A DNA stretch of 64,000 bases from Sceloporus undulatus (GCF_019175285.1 NC_056530.1:1515474-1579473), one strand, 5' to 3'; shown: positions 1 through 11,580, numbered from the stretch's first letter. A program made the numbers and translations. Notes: generated by a model from the sequence alone, not told the origin.

Positions 1-90
1 TAAACTTGTCTAGAACATGGCCACATAGCCTGAAAAACCCACAAAAACCTATGGATGCCGGCCATGAAAGCCTTTGACTTCACAAGTGTA
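1..90 (-). repeat. Penelope-like element end fragment
   Basis: The first 90 bases match, in reverse orientation, the terminal segment seen again at 25130-25335 and 51706-51757: a run around ACATGGCCACATAGCC followed by AAAACCCACAAAAA and a GGCCATGAAAGCC block. The three copies share order and wording, so this is one dispersed family. Assignment to Penelope-like retroelements rests on the hammerhead-like motif in the 25.2-kb copy and is an inference. The fragment runs off the left window edge. Confidence 0.5.
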
Positions 91-399
91 AGAACTGCTT
101 TGTATAAGGGAAGTTCTGGGAAAGCTAGGCTTCTCCTCTTCCCTTTTAGACACCTCTTAAGCAAACAACAGTGGCACAGGTCAGGATGAAGGCCACTAAA
201 ACATTTTACAAGCAACGTATTGCAGATTTATTTAGTAGGATGAAAACAACTAACATGTAAAAGAGTCCTGTTCAATCACTGCACATGTGGAGTGTCCACC
301 TCTATCCTCCATGGGGTGATTTATGCCTAAGTAGCATTTTCCAGTCGGACCTCCAGATTTGCAGCTTTGACTTTGCGGATTTGATTATTTATGGATTTG

Positions 400-605
400 T
401 TTAACAGGTTCTTTCTAGGAATCTCTGGGTGCTCCAGCATGATTCTGCCAGAAATTGACCATAGTGTCATGCTGGAGGACCTGGACATTCCTAGAAAAAT
501 CCTTCTCTAGGCATTTGTAGGTCCTCTAGAGTGATTCTGTGGTCAACCTCTGCCAGACGTTGACCATGGAGTTGTGCTGGAGGGCCTAGAAATTCTTAGA
601 TTCAA
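400..605. repeat. fold-back repeat, about 200 bp
   Basis: The words CTAGGAATCTCTGGGTGCTCCAGCA and their imperfect complements (TGCTGGAGGACCT, TGCTGGAGGGCCTAGAAATT) alternate here together with two versions of a TTGACCATAG/TTGACCATGG core. The layout is that of an imperfect inverted repeat of a short non-autonomous DNA element. No target duplication could be settled. Sequence between 91 and 399 shows nothing I can assign. Confidence 0.4.
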
Positions 606-884
606 AGATAAAGATAAGCTAAGTGGGGCATTACTGTGTGTCATAGGACAATGGATTAAGGCCTCTTCTGCACTAGTCTAAAGAAGTGTGAATTCTTATC
701 AGATATCTCCTTGAGTTTTGACAGTTATTGTCGTCGCCTTGTCCACTTGTTCCATTCTTTTGCGGGGCTGTTTGTAGGAATTTCTTGGATCTGTACTTGT
801 GGTTCTACCAAAGGCTTTTTAAAAATGGGGTGTGGTTTGCAGCATTAGCCTTATGGTTACATTTTCTCCTCTGATTTTTTTAAA

Positions 885-1205
885 AAAAGTTTCTTATAGG
901 CCCAATTTAAATGGGCGTATGAGGTGCCCCCATCACATGCGAGGGGCAGCACTTCCAAACGCCCGTCGCACATGACGGGGACGTAAAAATGGCGGCGCTC
1001 TATACACATGGGCACTGCCATTTTGACGTGACAGATGCCTAGCCTCCGCACATCTCGGTGCGGTTGTGACGCCACAAGTGCGCCATTGGTGCTTTGCGGC
1101 ATCACAACAGCACCGCAAAAAGAACCCGCTTTTTGTGGGTTCTTTTTGCTGCAGGAGGGAGCCGTGCGGTTTGTCCGCTGCAGCTCCCTCGCGCAGCAAA
1201 CTTGA
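885..1205. repeat. GC-rich fold-back DNA element
   Basis: This is an island of CpG-rich sequence in otherwise AT-rich DNA, with short perfect dyads such as GCAAAAAGAACCC facing GGGTTCTTTTTGC at about 1112-1151 and CTGCAGGAGGGAG facing CTCCCTC nearby. The style resembles the element at 31802-32168, which also carries GCAAAAAGGAGCTGC facing its complement. It could be mistaken for a CpG-island promoter of CRYBG2, but the dyad structure argues for a non-autonomous DNA transposon. The 82- and 88-codon open frames across it are not credible genes. Confidence 0.45.
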
Positions 1206-1265
1206 GTGGTCTGTATCCCGCCATAGTTAACATTGCTAGAGTGGGAAGCTGTAATCTCTGATGGA

Positions 1266-1568
1266 CTACAATTTTAAATTGCTGTTGTGTGCCTTCAAGT
1301 TGTTTCTGACATATGGCAATCCTAAGGTGAACCTATCACAAGATTCTCTTGGCAATATTTGTACAGAGAGGGGTTGCCTTTGCCTTCCTCTAGACTGAGA
1401 GAGTGTGATGTGCTCAACATCAGCTTCAGAGGAAGGCAAAGCAGACTCCTTCTGAACAAATATTGGAGAGAAAAAATCCAAAAAAACCTTTGATAAATTT
1501 GCCTTAGGGCTGCCATAAATTGGAAACGACTTGAAGGTGCACAACAACAACAACAACAACAACAACAC
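1266..1568. repeat. two SINE copies, one inverted, ending in (AAC)n
   Basis: The left half reads the SINE body in reverse (TGTGTGCCTTCAAGTTGTTTCTGACATATGG), the right half reads it forward (CATAAATTGGAAACGACTTGAAGG) and ends in an AAC trinucleotide run at 1539-1566. This tail and body match the other tRNA-derived SINE copies in the window (for example 7250-7495 and 33250-33480). The tRNA-like heads are missing here. Between 1569 and 2173 I see no gene, only the last intron sequence before the first recognised exon. Confidence 0.7.
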
Positions 1569-2173
1569 TTGCCTCTAGCTAGAAGGTGGATACAGAGCAG
1601 AATGTAGAGCAATCTTTGGCACTGCAATAACCAGGAGGGAAGGAGGAAGCTAACAAAATACATAGACCCTTTGGAAAGACTTTGCAAATTGCAGCCACAA
1701 TCAGATAATCCTTGCAAGATGCAGTAAACTGCTGTTCTTCCAGTCCAGCTGGAGATTAGCATATGATCCTTTTGCTTGGAGCTGAGTCACCCAAAAGTGG
1801 AGAATTTGCACCTCATCTCTCAGTTGGAGATGACCCATGAAAACTGGAGGCTTGGAGCCAGGCGTTGAGATGTGGTGATCCTAGTGTACATATGTTTCTT
1901 TTCAATCTGTGCAACAGCTTGTTTTTTAAAAAGATATTTCTGACCATTTAATTTTTTTTTAAAAGAGTTTACATTCATGTTGGTTGTCTGCTGAGTCCTG
2001 TTTCTTTTCCTGATCTTTTTGTCATTGTTATTAATCGAAAGGTAGAATAAAAATGTAACAAAGAAGTTACAATGAATAGGCCAACGCCTGTCCTAGCCTA
2101 GTGAAAAAGCTTTAATTCCCCCTGTTTCTCATTATATTGTCAGTTTTTCACAGCTTCCCATTTCATCCTGCAG

Positions 2174-3297
2174 GCACAGTCTCTCAGCTACTCTGAACCC
2201 AATCTCTGGAGGAATGGCTTTCTGCGCAAATTTGGGGGCCTTGCTTGGCGTAAGGAGAGGAGCAGCCATCTTCAAATCCCCTCAAGTGGTCCATGGCCAC
2301 TGGGACGGCTTCAGAGACCAGCAGTCGGGAGCGATGTAGATATGAGGGACAGGTCTGATTCTGGCCCCACTCTGAATGACATTCAAAAGCAGGAGAGACT
2401 CAGGCCAACGTCTCAGCCTTATGACGTTGATTCTGTGGGGACTAGCCCGGTATCATCCACATCTTTTGACTCCTTGCTCTGTTGGGGAAATGGGAGCTCT
2501 TGGGAAGGGTCCTTTTCTCTCAGCAATCCTTCTCTGTCCTATTCAGTGGCTCCTGAAATGAAAGGAGAAGTCCTCACACTCCCATCAGTCCTGGAGGAAA
2601 CCAACAAGGCCCCAAAGCTTCTTTCAGAGTGGTCTGAAAGTGCACTCAATGGGTATTTATCCTCGGGGTTTTCCGATATCACTGTTATGGAGGAACCAGA
2701 GAGCATAAGCTTCAGCAGTGGCCTCGGAGAGTCAATCCCTGAGCAGGTCATGGAGGAACCTAAGACAGCCCCACCAAGTCCACTTGTGGAACAACCTCTG
2801 AAGGTAACAGAAGCTCCTCAAACCAGCTTGTTCAAGAAGAGCTCAAAAATCCGCTATGAGATAAGAATCACATTGACCAAGGAAGGGGACAAAGAGAATG
2901 AGATAAATGAAGGAGACCTCATAGCAGGCTGTGGTCAGAGAGCCCTGCCCAGCCACCCATGTGGGGAGGGAACACTTTCCCTGGGGGTTGCTGAGTTAGA
3001 GGAAACGGAGGAGCAACGTCACCCAAAACTGGCCCAACCGGCTCCTCAACTGTCAGCACGAAAGGAATTCCAAAACTGCACAGGGCTGCACAGGGTGGGA
3101 ACCTGCAAGGTGTGCAGGCGGATACTCACATCTGACACTGTGAATCCAGAAGCGACAGCAACAGCAGCTCTGCAGTGGGATCCGGAGACGAGGCAAGGGG
3201 AGGACAAGGGCCCAAGCCAAACCGATGAGCTGCAGTCAGGGGATGGCACTCCAGAGGAAGGGACAGATATCGTAGCATCAGACTCCTCGGCCGACAG
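2174..3297 (+). CDS. CRYBG2: CRYBG2 N-terminal large exon (visible residues 1-375)
   Basis: The frame is open from a stop at 2102 and the coding look begins after the acceptor TTCATCCTGCAG ending at 2173 (first residues AQSLSYSEPNLWRNG). The first in-frame ATG is at 2342, but about 56 codon-like residues precede it, so I take 2174 as an internal exon start in phase 0. The donor is CAG/GTGCGT at 3298, leaving two bases (AG) that pair with the C at 19103 to make Ser. Reading past the donor would add 66 codons to a stop at 3494-3496. The encoded part is Ser/Pro/Glu-rich and disordered, with one compact patch, SSKIRYEIRITLTKEG, near residues 225-240. It has no catalytic motif. Assignment to CRYBG2 rests on strand, phase match and N-terminal position; a separate upstream gene is possible but less likely. 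Confidence 0.75.
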
Positions 3298-4596
3298 GTG
3301 CGTAGGGGAACAGGTTTGGGGAGCCTGGCGCCACGACAGGTGTGCCACCTTGACCAGCTCTGGGTTGCCAAGAATAGCTAGAGAGGCATACTTGGGCAAA
3401 GAAAAAAAAAATGGGAGTCAGAGTGTTTGTACGTGCTCTTTTCCTGTCAGAAATTTTCTTGCTCATGAGAATTCAGGCGACGAATTCTGCATATGAGCCG
3501 TAGAAGTCTTTTTGATGGGTACTGTAGGAGAACAGATATTTAAGAGGAGAAGGGCTGGCGATGAGGCATGCTACAGCTTTTTGGGATTGGCGACACTTGG
3601 CAAAGTTTGGGACTGCTAATACAGATATGTAGAGGAAAATGTGGAACTGGGTGCTAGCATTTAAATAAAAAAGTCATACATCTAATTCTAGTGGGAAAGA
3701 ATGTGACCAGGTGACCTGTCTAGCTGTTCCTCAGTGTGCTGTCCAGGTGCTAACTGTGAATGGAGATCTCCTTTCCTGCTCCCCTTTCTAGTGGTTCTGT
3801 ATTTTTAAAAATTGGATAGGACCTTGACAGCCCTTCAAAAAGAGGCTGTTTTCAGACAGAAGGCTGTCTGTCTTAAAGGAGAATTCATAGCCACCCTTTT
3901 TCCTGAAATAACTCAGTAGGACCATTCCCATGAGATGCTAGTAACATGCACATGTATTTTATTTTAGCTTATACTTGCAGGGATGGGCAACTCTAAATGC
4001 CCAGATTAGGATGGCATAAGCAACAGTGAGGGATCATGGGAACTGCAGTCCAACAATAACCAATGCTGCCCCCCTCCCCAAAAAATCTGGAATGCAGGCT
4101 CATTGAACAAAACAGGACTGATTTACAAAATTCTCAGCTCTGAAATTCCTCTGCTCCCAAACATTTCGAATAAGGGTTACTCAACATATATTTTCTCATT
4201 ATTTTGGATTTCACTGAGTGGGCCAAGCAAGGCTTTACAACTTTGCTGGCAAATGAAGGGAGAGATTGGTACAGAAACAAATGACAGCAATGAGATGCAG
4301 CTAATTCATGGGGCACAATTTCTTCAGGCTCTGAGAACATCTCCCAAGGTTGCAGAAGTATTTGCTAAACTGCTGTTATGCAAAATATGCTCTGTGGAAT
4401 TCGGGGACTCTGCAGAATTTTATATGCAGCGCCTCCAGGAGAAAACCAAAAAGGCTGCCACTTTCTTGAAGACTCTGTTTATCTTCCCCTTCCTTCCTCA
4501 TGCAACTGCAGAAGAGTATTGGTTGAGTGTGCTCCTGTTTATTTCTTGGGACATACAGGATGATGAGGAGGCTCCAAAGGTCTGAACCAACCTGCT

Positions 4597-4870
4597 CAGG
4601 GCTGGCATGACCATTAGGCAGAACAAGGCAGTCATCTTAGGTGGCAGATAGTGAAGGATGGAAGTGGGCAGCCAGCAGCGCCTGCACATTTTCCCTGATC
4701 TCGCTGGCCATTCCATTTTCTTGGAGGAGAGAGCTGTGTGAGCAAGTCTGTCATCATCCTCTTGTCTTGTAACCACAAATATAGTAAGGGATTATATTCA
4801 ATTAAAATTTATTTATAGGGTGCCACCTTGTCCTCTTCCTGAGGCAGCAAAATGCTTTGGGCCAGCCCTG
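4597..4870. mobile_element. hAT-like non-autonomous DNA element
   Basis: The ends CAGGGCTGGC and GCCAGCCCTG are inverted copies of each other. The body includes the paired words ATTAGGCAGAACAAGGC and TCCTGAGGCAGCAAAATG. Flanks share only AACC (4589-4592 and 4871-4874), so an 8-bp target duplication is not secure. The hAT label rests on the CAG...CTG termini alone. Confidence 0.45.
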
Positions 4871-5128
4871 AACCATTTTCAACCAGGAACTCATAATATG
4901 TGTTGGACTACAATTCCAATAACATCAGTTAAACCAGCCTTTGGCACGACTGGCTGGAAGTGATAGGAGATAAAAATCCCTTGCATACTATACAATTATA
5001 GTACAACCCTATTCTTGTTTCCTTTTTCTTCTCTTTTATTTTTACTGCCTTCCCAGATACTACCTCCTTCCATCAATTCTCCTTATATCTACACTCCCTG
5101 GGAGCTTTTCACACAACAGAATATAGTG

Positions 5129-5346
5129 CTGTTGTTGTTGTGTGCCTTCAAGTTGTTTCTGACTTATGGTGACCCTAAGGCAAACCTATCATTGGTTTTC
5201 CTTGGCAAGATTTGTTTAGAGGAGGTTCGCTATTGCCCTAAGGCTGAGAGTTTATGACTTGTCTAAGGTCATGGCCAAGCTGGAAACTGAACCCTGGTCT
5301 CCAGAGTCGCAGTCCGACACACAAACCACTACGCCATGCTGGCTCT
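5129..5346 (-). mobile_element. tRNA-derived SINE, reverse orientation
   Basis: Read on the - strand it starts with GAGCCAGCATGGCGTAGTGG (A-box region) and has a decayed B-box region around CCAGGGTTCAGTTTCC, the CATGGCCA hinge, and a tail of AAC repeats (here GTTGTTGTTG at 5129-5140). It is one of about a dozen copies in the window, collinear with 7250-7495. The tRNA-like head is promoter sequence of the SINE, not a working tRNA. Confidence 0.8.
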
Positions 5347-5511
5347 GTGATTAATCTACTTCAAACTGCCATGGTTCCATTCTTTGGAGTCCTGGCAAAT
5401 CCCAGACTCCATACATGTTGCCATGGTAGTTAAAGTGGAATTGTAGTGCCAGAATTGTGTAGTTTTTGAAAGTTTTTGATGTCAAACACATCTGGAGCAT
5501 AATAGAGTAGG

Positions 5512-5900
5512 GAATCATAGAATCATAGAATTGGAAGAGACCGCAAGGGCCATCCAGTCCAACCCCCTGCCATGCAGGAACTCTCAATCAAAGCATCCCC
5601 GACAGATGGCCATCCAGCCTTTGCTTAAAGACCTCCAGAGAAGGAGACTCCACTACACTCCGAGGGAGTTTGTTCCACTGTCGAATGAACAGCCCTTACT
5701 GTCAGGAAGTTTCTCCTAATGTTGAGATGGAATCTCTTTTCCTGTAGCTTGCATCCATTGCTCCGGGTCCTAGTCTCTGGAGCAGCAGAAAACAAGTCAG
5801 TTCCCTCCTCAATATGACACCCCTTCAAATATTTAAACAGGGCTATCATATCACCTCTTAACCTTCTCTTCCTCAGGCTAAACATCCCCAGCTCCCTAAG
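5512..5900 (-). mobile_element. CR1 LINE 3' end, reverse orientation
   Basis: The - strand encodes a C-terminal CR1 ORF2-like segment (frame 5885-5625: [20 protein letters not shown], then [20 protein letters not shown]), followed by the 3' UTR and the CR1-type tail of ATTCTATG units (seen on + as CATAGAATCATAGAAT at 5516-5532). It is a 5'-truncated copy, as is typical for LINEs, with frame breaks in the 3' part. Similar copies lie at 37325-37440, 48293-48596 and 55333-55727. Confidence 0.8.
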
Positions 5901-7249
5901 AAGGTTGGTCTGACTCTAGACAATTGTTCTGCATGAAGTAGGAAGAGATGACCCACAATCTCTTCCCATGTGTTTTGGAAGGCTTCAAGAATCCAGAGAA
6001 AAAAGTTATTGGCATTCTCCCATAAGGACCGAACAGGGAGAGGAAGTGCCATACTCCACCCATGCACTAGTTGAGGGCCACCTAGTTATTAAACAACATA
6101 ATGACACTATCCACAGCATCCGTCTCCCTGACATTTCAGACCTAAAATTTGAGACTAGGACTGGGGCCCTTGTATTGTCATGGGGCAGGCCTTTGCGGTG
6201 TCATACGGCTGTTTCACAAAGAAACAGTGAAAATGCTGATATCACACAGGTGGGACTAAGCTAAGATGCATGGTAAGATGGAGCTCTTTTGAATCACCTA
6301 ATTTTGAAAATAAAGACAATCTAAGTACATGAGCTCAGAATTTGCAGAAAACCCAGCTCACCAGTTAGTATGGCAACCCAGAGCAACAGCAAAATACAAT
6401 TTTTTAAAACGTGAATTTAAAAAATAAATTGTGGTAGCCAGGCAAGTTGCGGAATGACCCAGTACTGTATCTGCAATAGTTGCTTCCATTGCTTCTTGGA
6501 CTCACATCCCACATAGATATACAGCACAGATGAAATGTGGAAAGTTTTTCCAGTCCTTATGCTGCCACTGAGATTTGTGGAAATCTGACCACTAACCCTT
6601 GGGGCATATTCCCCATCACCAGCCCAGCATCAGTGCTAAAGCTTGTATAACCAAAAGGCCCACAAATCACGGTATATGTCCTCTATTCACTGTCTTACTC
6701 CAAATGGCACAGTAGGTCCCAAGGTGCATGAAGCTCCTTCTCCCAGCTCCATGCCATCCTGTCATTTTTACTTTTTTGGTGACACACCAAAGACACACCT
6801 TTGTGCCGAAACAGAGAGGCCTGGTGCCAGCTGGGAATGGGTGGACAAAAATGGCCAGGCTTTAAAACTACTGTAACAAAAAAATGAAATCAAACTTTCT
6901 CATCTCCCACTTCCACTCATTGTGAGATTTGTATCCCCATCTGAATATCTAGAGAAGCACAGCATTCCTTCAGAATTTAGCTCACACTTTGGGACCTAGT
7001 AACTCTATTATGCATGCATTCAATTTCCATAGTTGTTCAGTGGTTCTTCCATATGTAGATCTCTGCAGATAGGAATCCTTGGAGATTAAAAAAAGTTAGC
7101 AGACAATGGTGATATTGTTTCCACCTTGCTGTTTCTTTCTTTCTTGTCCAATATTTTTTTTACTGGATTTACCAAACAGGAAATGAACAGAATAATCCAA
7201 GTCCTCTGACTATAATCCAAGTCCTCTGAATTAAACAAATCTATACAAA

Positions 7250-7495
7250 AGAGCCAGAGTTGTGTGTTAGCTTGACCATTAGACTAGGATTCTGGTGAGC
7301 AGGGTTCGAATCCCTGCTTGGCCATGGAAACCCTCTGGGTGGCCTTGGGCAAGTCATACTCTCTCAGCCTCAGAAGATGGCAATGGCAATGGCAAATCCC
7401 TTTTGAAGAAACTTGCTAAAAAACCATGATAGGTTTGCATTAGAGTAGTTGTAACAAACTGAGGTGCACAATAGCAGCAGCAGCAACAACAACGT
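7250..7495 (+). mobile_element. tRNA-derived SINE with intact B box
   Basis: A perfect pol III B-box match, GGTTCGAATCC, lies at 7303-7313, preceded by a weak A-box. The shared SINE body follows (CCTTGGGCAAGTCATACTCT, CTCAGCCTCAG, AATGGCAAAT) and the copy ends in AAC-type repeats near 7480-7493. The body carries several deletions relative to other copies. It lies in the large CRYBG2 intron and has no visible link to the gene's function. Confidence 0.8.
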
Positions 7496-8036
7496 AACAG
7501 AAAAGATCAAGTATCTTTTGGCAATATAGTATTCCTTAACTTATATGAGTAGTTATAGAAACAAATGTCTTTCTGTTTGTATTGATAGAAGAAATAAAGG
7601 GAAGCCATGATTCTTTTTTTAAAAAAGCTTCATGGTCCCTATTATTCTAACACTTTTTTACTTCCAACCTGCTATTTCCCTGAACCTTTTATTTTCTCAG
7701 CAAAAGTCTGGTCTCAAAGAATAAAGGGACCCCTCTCCTTATTGCCCCAAAGCATGAGCCCCTCTTGACACCACAAACTTGCATCCCACATGATGCAGTC
7801 ACTTGTTTGAACCACTTGTTGTTTCAAAGGCCAAATTAAAATTGTTGAGAGAGACTGGAAGTGTGCGGGCCCAATTACATATTTGGTTTGAACATAATTG
7901 GTTTTCACTGGGCAAATGCCAATCCCCACTGGCAGTGCTTTTCTGTTTCCTTGCCACCTCCCAGCCAGCTGGCATGGTCAAGAGCCAGAGTATTACTAGC
8001 CTCCATTTTCCATTTTATAGATGGGAAACTATTTTG

Positions 8037-8135
8037 CTGTGCCATTGTATTTAATGGGACTTGAGCATCCACAGATTTTGTTATCCACGGGGAATCCTGG
8101 AACCAAAACCCTGCAGATAACAAGGATCCCACTGT
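8037..8135 (-). repeat. Tigger-like element fragment, reverse
   Basis: On the - strand this reads TACAGTGGGATCCTTGTTAT, then a segment around CCCCGTGGATAAC and ATTAAATACAATGGCAC. It is the same family as 27092-27276, where both ends and TA target sites are visible. Here only one end and part of the body are present, directly next to the element at 8153. Confidence 0.55.
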
Positions 8136-8152
8136 ACTTGCAAGATGTCTTA

Positions 8153-8373
8153 GGCCCCATACAGACAGGCCAAAATAAAGCTGCTTCGGGTCATTTTGGA
8201 GGTATACTGTTTACATGATGCATGCGTCCTAAGAGTCCGGAAGCTGCACCAAAGCTGTGCACCACTCCTTAGGACTGGATCGTGGCTTTGGTGCGGCTTC
8301 TGGACTCTTATTTAAACAGCATACCACCAAAGTGACCCGAAGCAGTTTTATTTTGGCCTGTCTGTATGGGACT
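8153..8373. mobile_element. fold-back MITE, copy 1 (TTA-flanked)
   Basis: Terminal inverted repeats of about 60 bp (GGCCCCATACAGACAGGCC facing its complement) enclose a short centre. TTA flanks both ends (8150-8152 and 8374-8376), which is the 3-bp target duplication expected of PIF/Harbinger-type elements. No transposase is encoded, so it would depend on a partner in trans. Copies 2 and 3 of the same family are at 8543-8749 and 40377-40607. Confidence 0.65.
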
Positions 8374-8542
8374 TTAGTGTCTTTTAGGGTTGCCATTTAA
8401 ACACTGGGGAAATTGTGATATGTGTGCCACTTACAGGCAACTCTTTTTTTGTGACCTCTTCATCTCCAAATTTGCAAGGATAAAAAAATTCCTGGGGAAA
8501 AATAGGCATGCTGCTGCTCCTGGATTCCTCCAGGAACCTTAT

Positions 8543-8749
8543 GGCCCCATACAGACAGGCCAAAATAAAGCTGCTTTGGGTCACTTGGAGTATGCTGTTT
8601 AAATGATGCATGCGTACTAAGAGCCCAGAAGCCACGCCAAAGCCACGATCCAGTCCTAAGGATGGGAGTGTAGCTTTGGTACATACTTTAAATAGCATAC
8701 TTCCAAAGTGACGAGAAGCAGCTTTATTTTGGCCGGTCTGTATGGGGCC
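8543..8749. mobile_element. fold-back MITE, copy 2
   Basis: This has the same ends and body as 8153-8373 (GGCCCCATACAGACAGGCC, then AATAAAGCTGCTT, complement at the right end). It lies only 170 bp downstream in the same orientation. Being palindromic, two neighbouring copies can pair with each other; the two together span 8153-8749. The target duplication is unclear. Confidence 0.65.
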
Positions 8750-9424
8750 ACATATTAGATTTAAACTGTTCCCAACCCACCCCCTGGCCAAAACATGGCC
8801 CCATGAAACCCAAAAATCTAAATGAAAAGTGACTACAAGTTGGAACTTCTATTTTCCACTTTATTTTTTATTAACAATAAGATTAAATATAGTATATAAG
8901 AAATATTACATTTTGTTATGTTAACAGAAAAGTTTCCATACTATGCATTGACACTGGTAATACTACCAGCTGGAACTCAGAAATGCAAAACAGTACTTTG
9001 CTGAATTGTATCTGCCAAAAACTCAGTCCTTCAGGACTGGGAAGATGACATAACCATTGATGCAGCCTGGGCCCAGAGGTGTAATGAGTGGATGCCAACC
9101 TACATTTTATTTATTATTGAATTATTGAAATTATTGAAGTGGAAACTGGAAATTGAACTATTGTTCAAAGCCTGGCCAAAGGGGAAGGCAGGGCTGGCCT
9201 ACATCTTTACGGACTCTGTACTCTGTTCATTCTATGTACAAACAGAGGCCTTCGGCGTAATTCTAGCTCAGCAGGTCAAACCAATCAAAATAAATAAGCA
9301 CATGAGGAGCATCAGCTGAGAAATCCATGAATGGTTTCCTGGTTTCAGGGCCCTCTTTTCTAGTTCTCAGGGCAAGGGGAAGCGGGGAGCATTGTTTTTA
9401 AATGTTTGTGTATATACATTGATT

Positions 9425-9905
9425 TTATTTGAATGATGTACTCCGTACAGCACGAAAGTTAAAATCGTACAAGCAATTGTCTTCCCCATTACCACCAATG
9501 GATGCGAGAGCTGAACAGTTAAGAAAATGGACATAATGAGAATCAACTCATTTGAGATGTGGTGCTGGAGAAGAGTGCTGGGGATATCATGGGCAGCAAA
9601 AAGAACAAGTAAATGAGTCCTAGAACAGATCAAGGCTGAAATTTCCTTGGAGACAAAGATGACTAGACTGAGCTTGTCATACTTTGGCCACATCAGGAGA
9701 AGGCATGAATCATTAGAAAAGATAATAATGTTAGGAAAGGTGGGGGAAAGTAGAGAGAAAGGAAGAACACATACTAGATGGATGGACTCAATTAAGGAAG
9801 TCATGGGTGTGAATCTGCAAGAACTCAGAAGAGTAGTGAAGGATAGGGAATCTTGCAGATGTCTCATCCACAGGGTCTCCATAAACAACAACAAAGTGTA
9901 TAATT
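9425..9905 (+). mobile_element. RTE/BovB-type LINE 3' fragment
   Basis: The + strand encodes the C-terminal end of an RTE-type reverse transcriptase polyprotein with interruptions: an upstream stretch reading NGCESWTVKK and FEMWCWRRVLGI (about 9495-9590), then the open frame 9647-9934 with LSYFGHIRRRHESLEKIIML and TRWMDSIKEVM. The CESW, WCWRR and YFGH words are hallmarks of this tail. It lacks the polymerase core and is a 5'-truncated, inactive copy. Related copies on the - strand lie at 24375-24870 and 27320-27605. Confidence 0.75.
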
Positions 9906-10104
9906 GCGGTTGGTGCTTAATTTACTTTGCTTAATGGCATGATAAGGGCCTGCTTAATTGTACTATCAACCTTATAACATCACAGAGTCTAACTCCTCTG
10001 ATTTCAGGGCCTGGGATAGTCCTGTTCTGCCAACCATAGATTCTGGCCTTTTTGGTGAGATTTCCAAGTGAACTGAATAGACAACAGGTCATTTTGGCTG
10101 CAGA

Positions 10105-10190
10105 CATTTTGCCAGTTCCTTCCTTTGAAATATAGCCGACAGCAATTGGTATTCTTTGGTGATCTACCATTCACATACTAAGCAAGGCTG
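10105..10190 (-). repeat. 5S-rRNA-derived SINE fragment, reverse
   Basis: On the - strand this runs from the 5S-like internal promoter remnant (CTTAGTATGTGAATGGTAGATCACC) into the shared body CTGTCGGCTATATTTCAAAGGAAGGAACTGGC. The same junction occurs at 52185-52405 and 53260-53450. It is short and decayed, and it is not a functional 5S gene. Confidence 0.55.
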
Positions 10191-11424
10191 AGAAAGATAC
10201 CCAGTCAAAAAAAGTCATAGACATCTGGAAAGTTTTGTTGTTGTTGTTGTTCTTTTGCCAAAGAACAAAAAGACTAGCACATTTTAGGCAGCCGAAGCAC
10301 CAGCTGCAATGTCAGCAAAAAACATTTTTGGGAATGGGAAGGTTGCACACAATATATTTATATTTCCACAAATAAATTAATTAAAATTAAAATCATACAT
10401 TTTATGTGGAAAAACATGAGTCAAGATCCCATTAAGTGATCACGTCATATGAATTTATGGCAGCATAGCCATGCTGTAGTACTGGATCTCACCACTCTGT
10501 AACTGAGGGCACAATGCCACCCATCACTAAGCATTACACTTAGGAACCTCCTAGGCAGCAGTCCTGGGATTGTGCAATTGGCATCACAAAGCGTGCACAA
10601 CCCTGCATCAAGAACATCTGAGAAAGTGAAACTGCTTCTGTAACAGCATTTTCACAACAGGATTCTGGCCACTGGGTTGTGTTTTGTTTTGTTTTCATAC
10701 AAAACACACTGGATTTTTCACAAAACAATTTTCAGGGTGTTAAAGAAACTTTACAGATTTATTTTTTGCAAAAGACATCCTAAAATGTCTTTAAAAAAGA
10801 AAGAAAAGAAATTGAAAACATGCATTAAGAAGTCCTGAACTTTAGCCTAGCCGGGAGGGGGGGGGATCTAAAAAATTTCATTCTTAAATGTGTGAGTGAA
10901 AAGCCAAGATTTTAATCTCTACAATTAGATTAGAATATACAATGTATGAGTATATGGGGAATGCATAAGCAGCCACCCTTAAGAGCAATGGAAAAGGGGT
11001 AGTTTTCCTTCTTTCAAGCTAGAGAGGGAGATTCTTGGAGAAAACAGGGTAGGTGTGAGGCTATCCTCCCAAAAATAACTGCTTCCTTGCCTCCTTCAAC
11101 AAATCTTTGTCACAAAAAAGATGTCATCCAAAGATCTGCAAACTAATGGCTATGTACGACTTATTATTATTGCCTTTCCTATGCAAAGAGGTACTTTTCG
11201 AGTCTGAAGTTGTAACATTAGCTTTCATAGGCTTAGCCTATTTCCTCAAATGCATTCCATTCCATTGTTGTATGCAATATTGTCCATCCTTAGGCCAGAG
11301 CTGGGAGACATGTGGCTCTCCAGATGTGGTTTGACTGCATTTCCCATCCGTTTAGCCAGCATGGCCAATGGTGAAGAATGTAGTCCAACAATATCTTACT
11401 ATCTTCCTTAGTCTGTCCTATGCA

Positions 11425-11580
11425 ATGTTGTTGTTGTTCTGTGCCTTCAAGTCATTTCCAACTGATGGTAATCCTAAAACAAATGTATCATGAGGTTTTC
11501 TTGGCATGTTTCTTCAGTTGCCATTGCCAGCCACTGAGACTCAGAAAGAGTGACTTGCCTAAGGTTACCCAAGGGCTGAG
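11425..11580 (-). mobile_element. tRNA-derived SINE, truncated, reverse
   Basis: It begins with GTTGTTGTTCTGTGCCTTCAAGTCATTTCC (tail and body of the SINE in reverse) and continues through GAGACTCAGAAAGAGTGACTTGCC. The tRNA-like head is absent. Just upstream, 11290-11400 is another dispersed repeat (the CTCCAGATGTGGTTTGACTGCA type) whose class I cannot name; related pieces are at 13820-13910, 45410-45510 and 54940-55070. Confidence 0.65.

Noticed and set aside
885-1205. CpG-island promoter for CRYBG2
   Set aside because: The GC-rich block is made of short dyads typical of a non-autonomous DNA element, and no exon with a start codon follows it closely.
4103-4585. 160-codon + strand open frame in the large intron
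   Set aside because: It has no recognised homology, no splice or promoter context, and an ordinary composition. Its length is not exceptional in 15.8 kb of intron.
7303-7313. tRNA gene suggested by a perfect pol III B box
   Set aside because: No cloverleaf can be formed; the sequence continues into a dispersed SINE body with an AAC tail that recurs about a dozen times.
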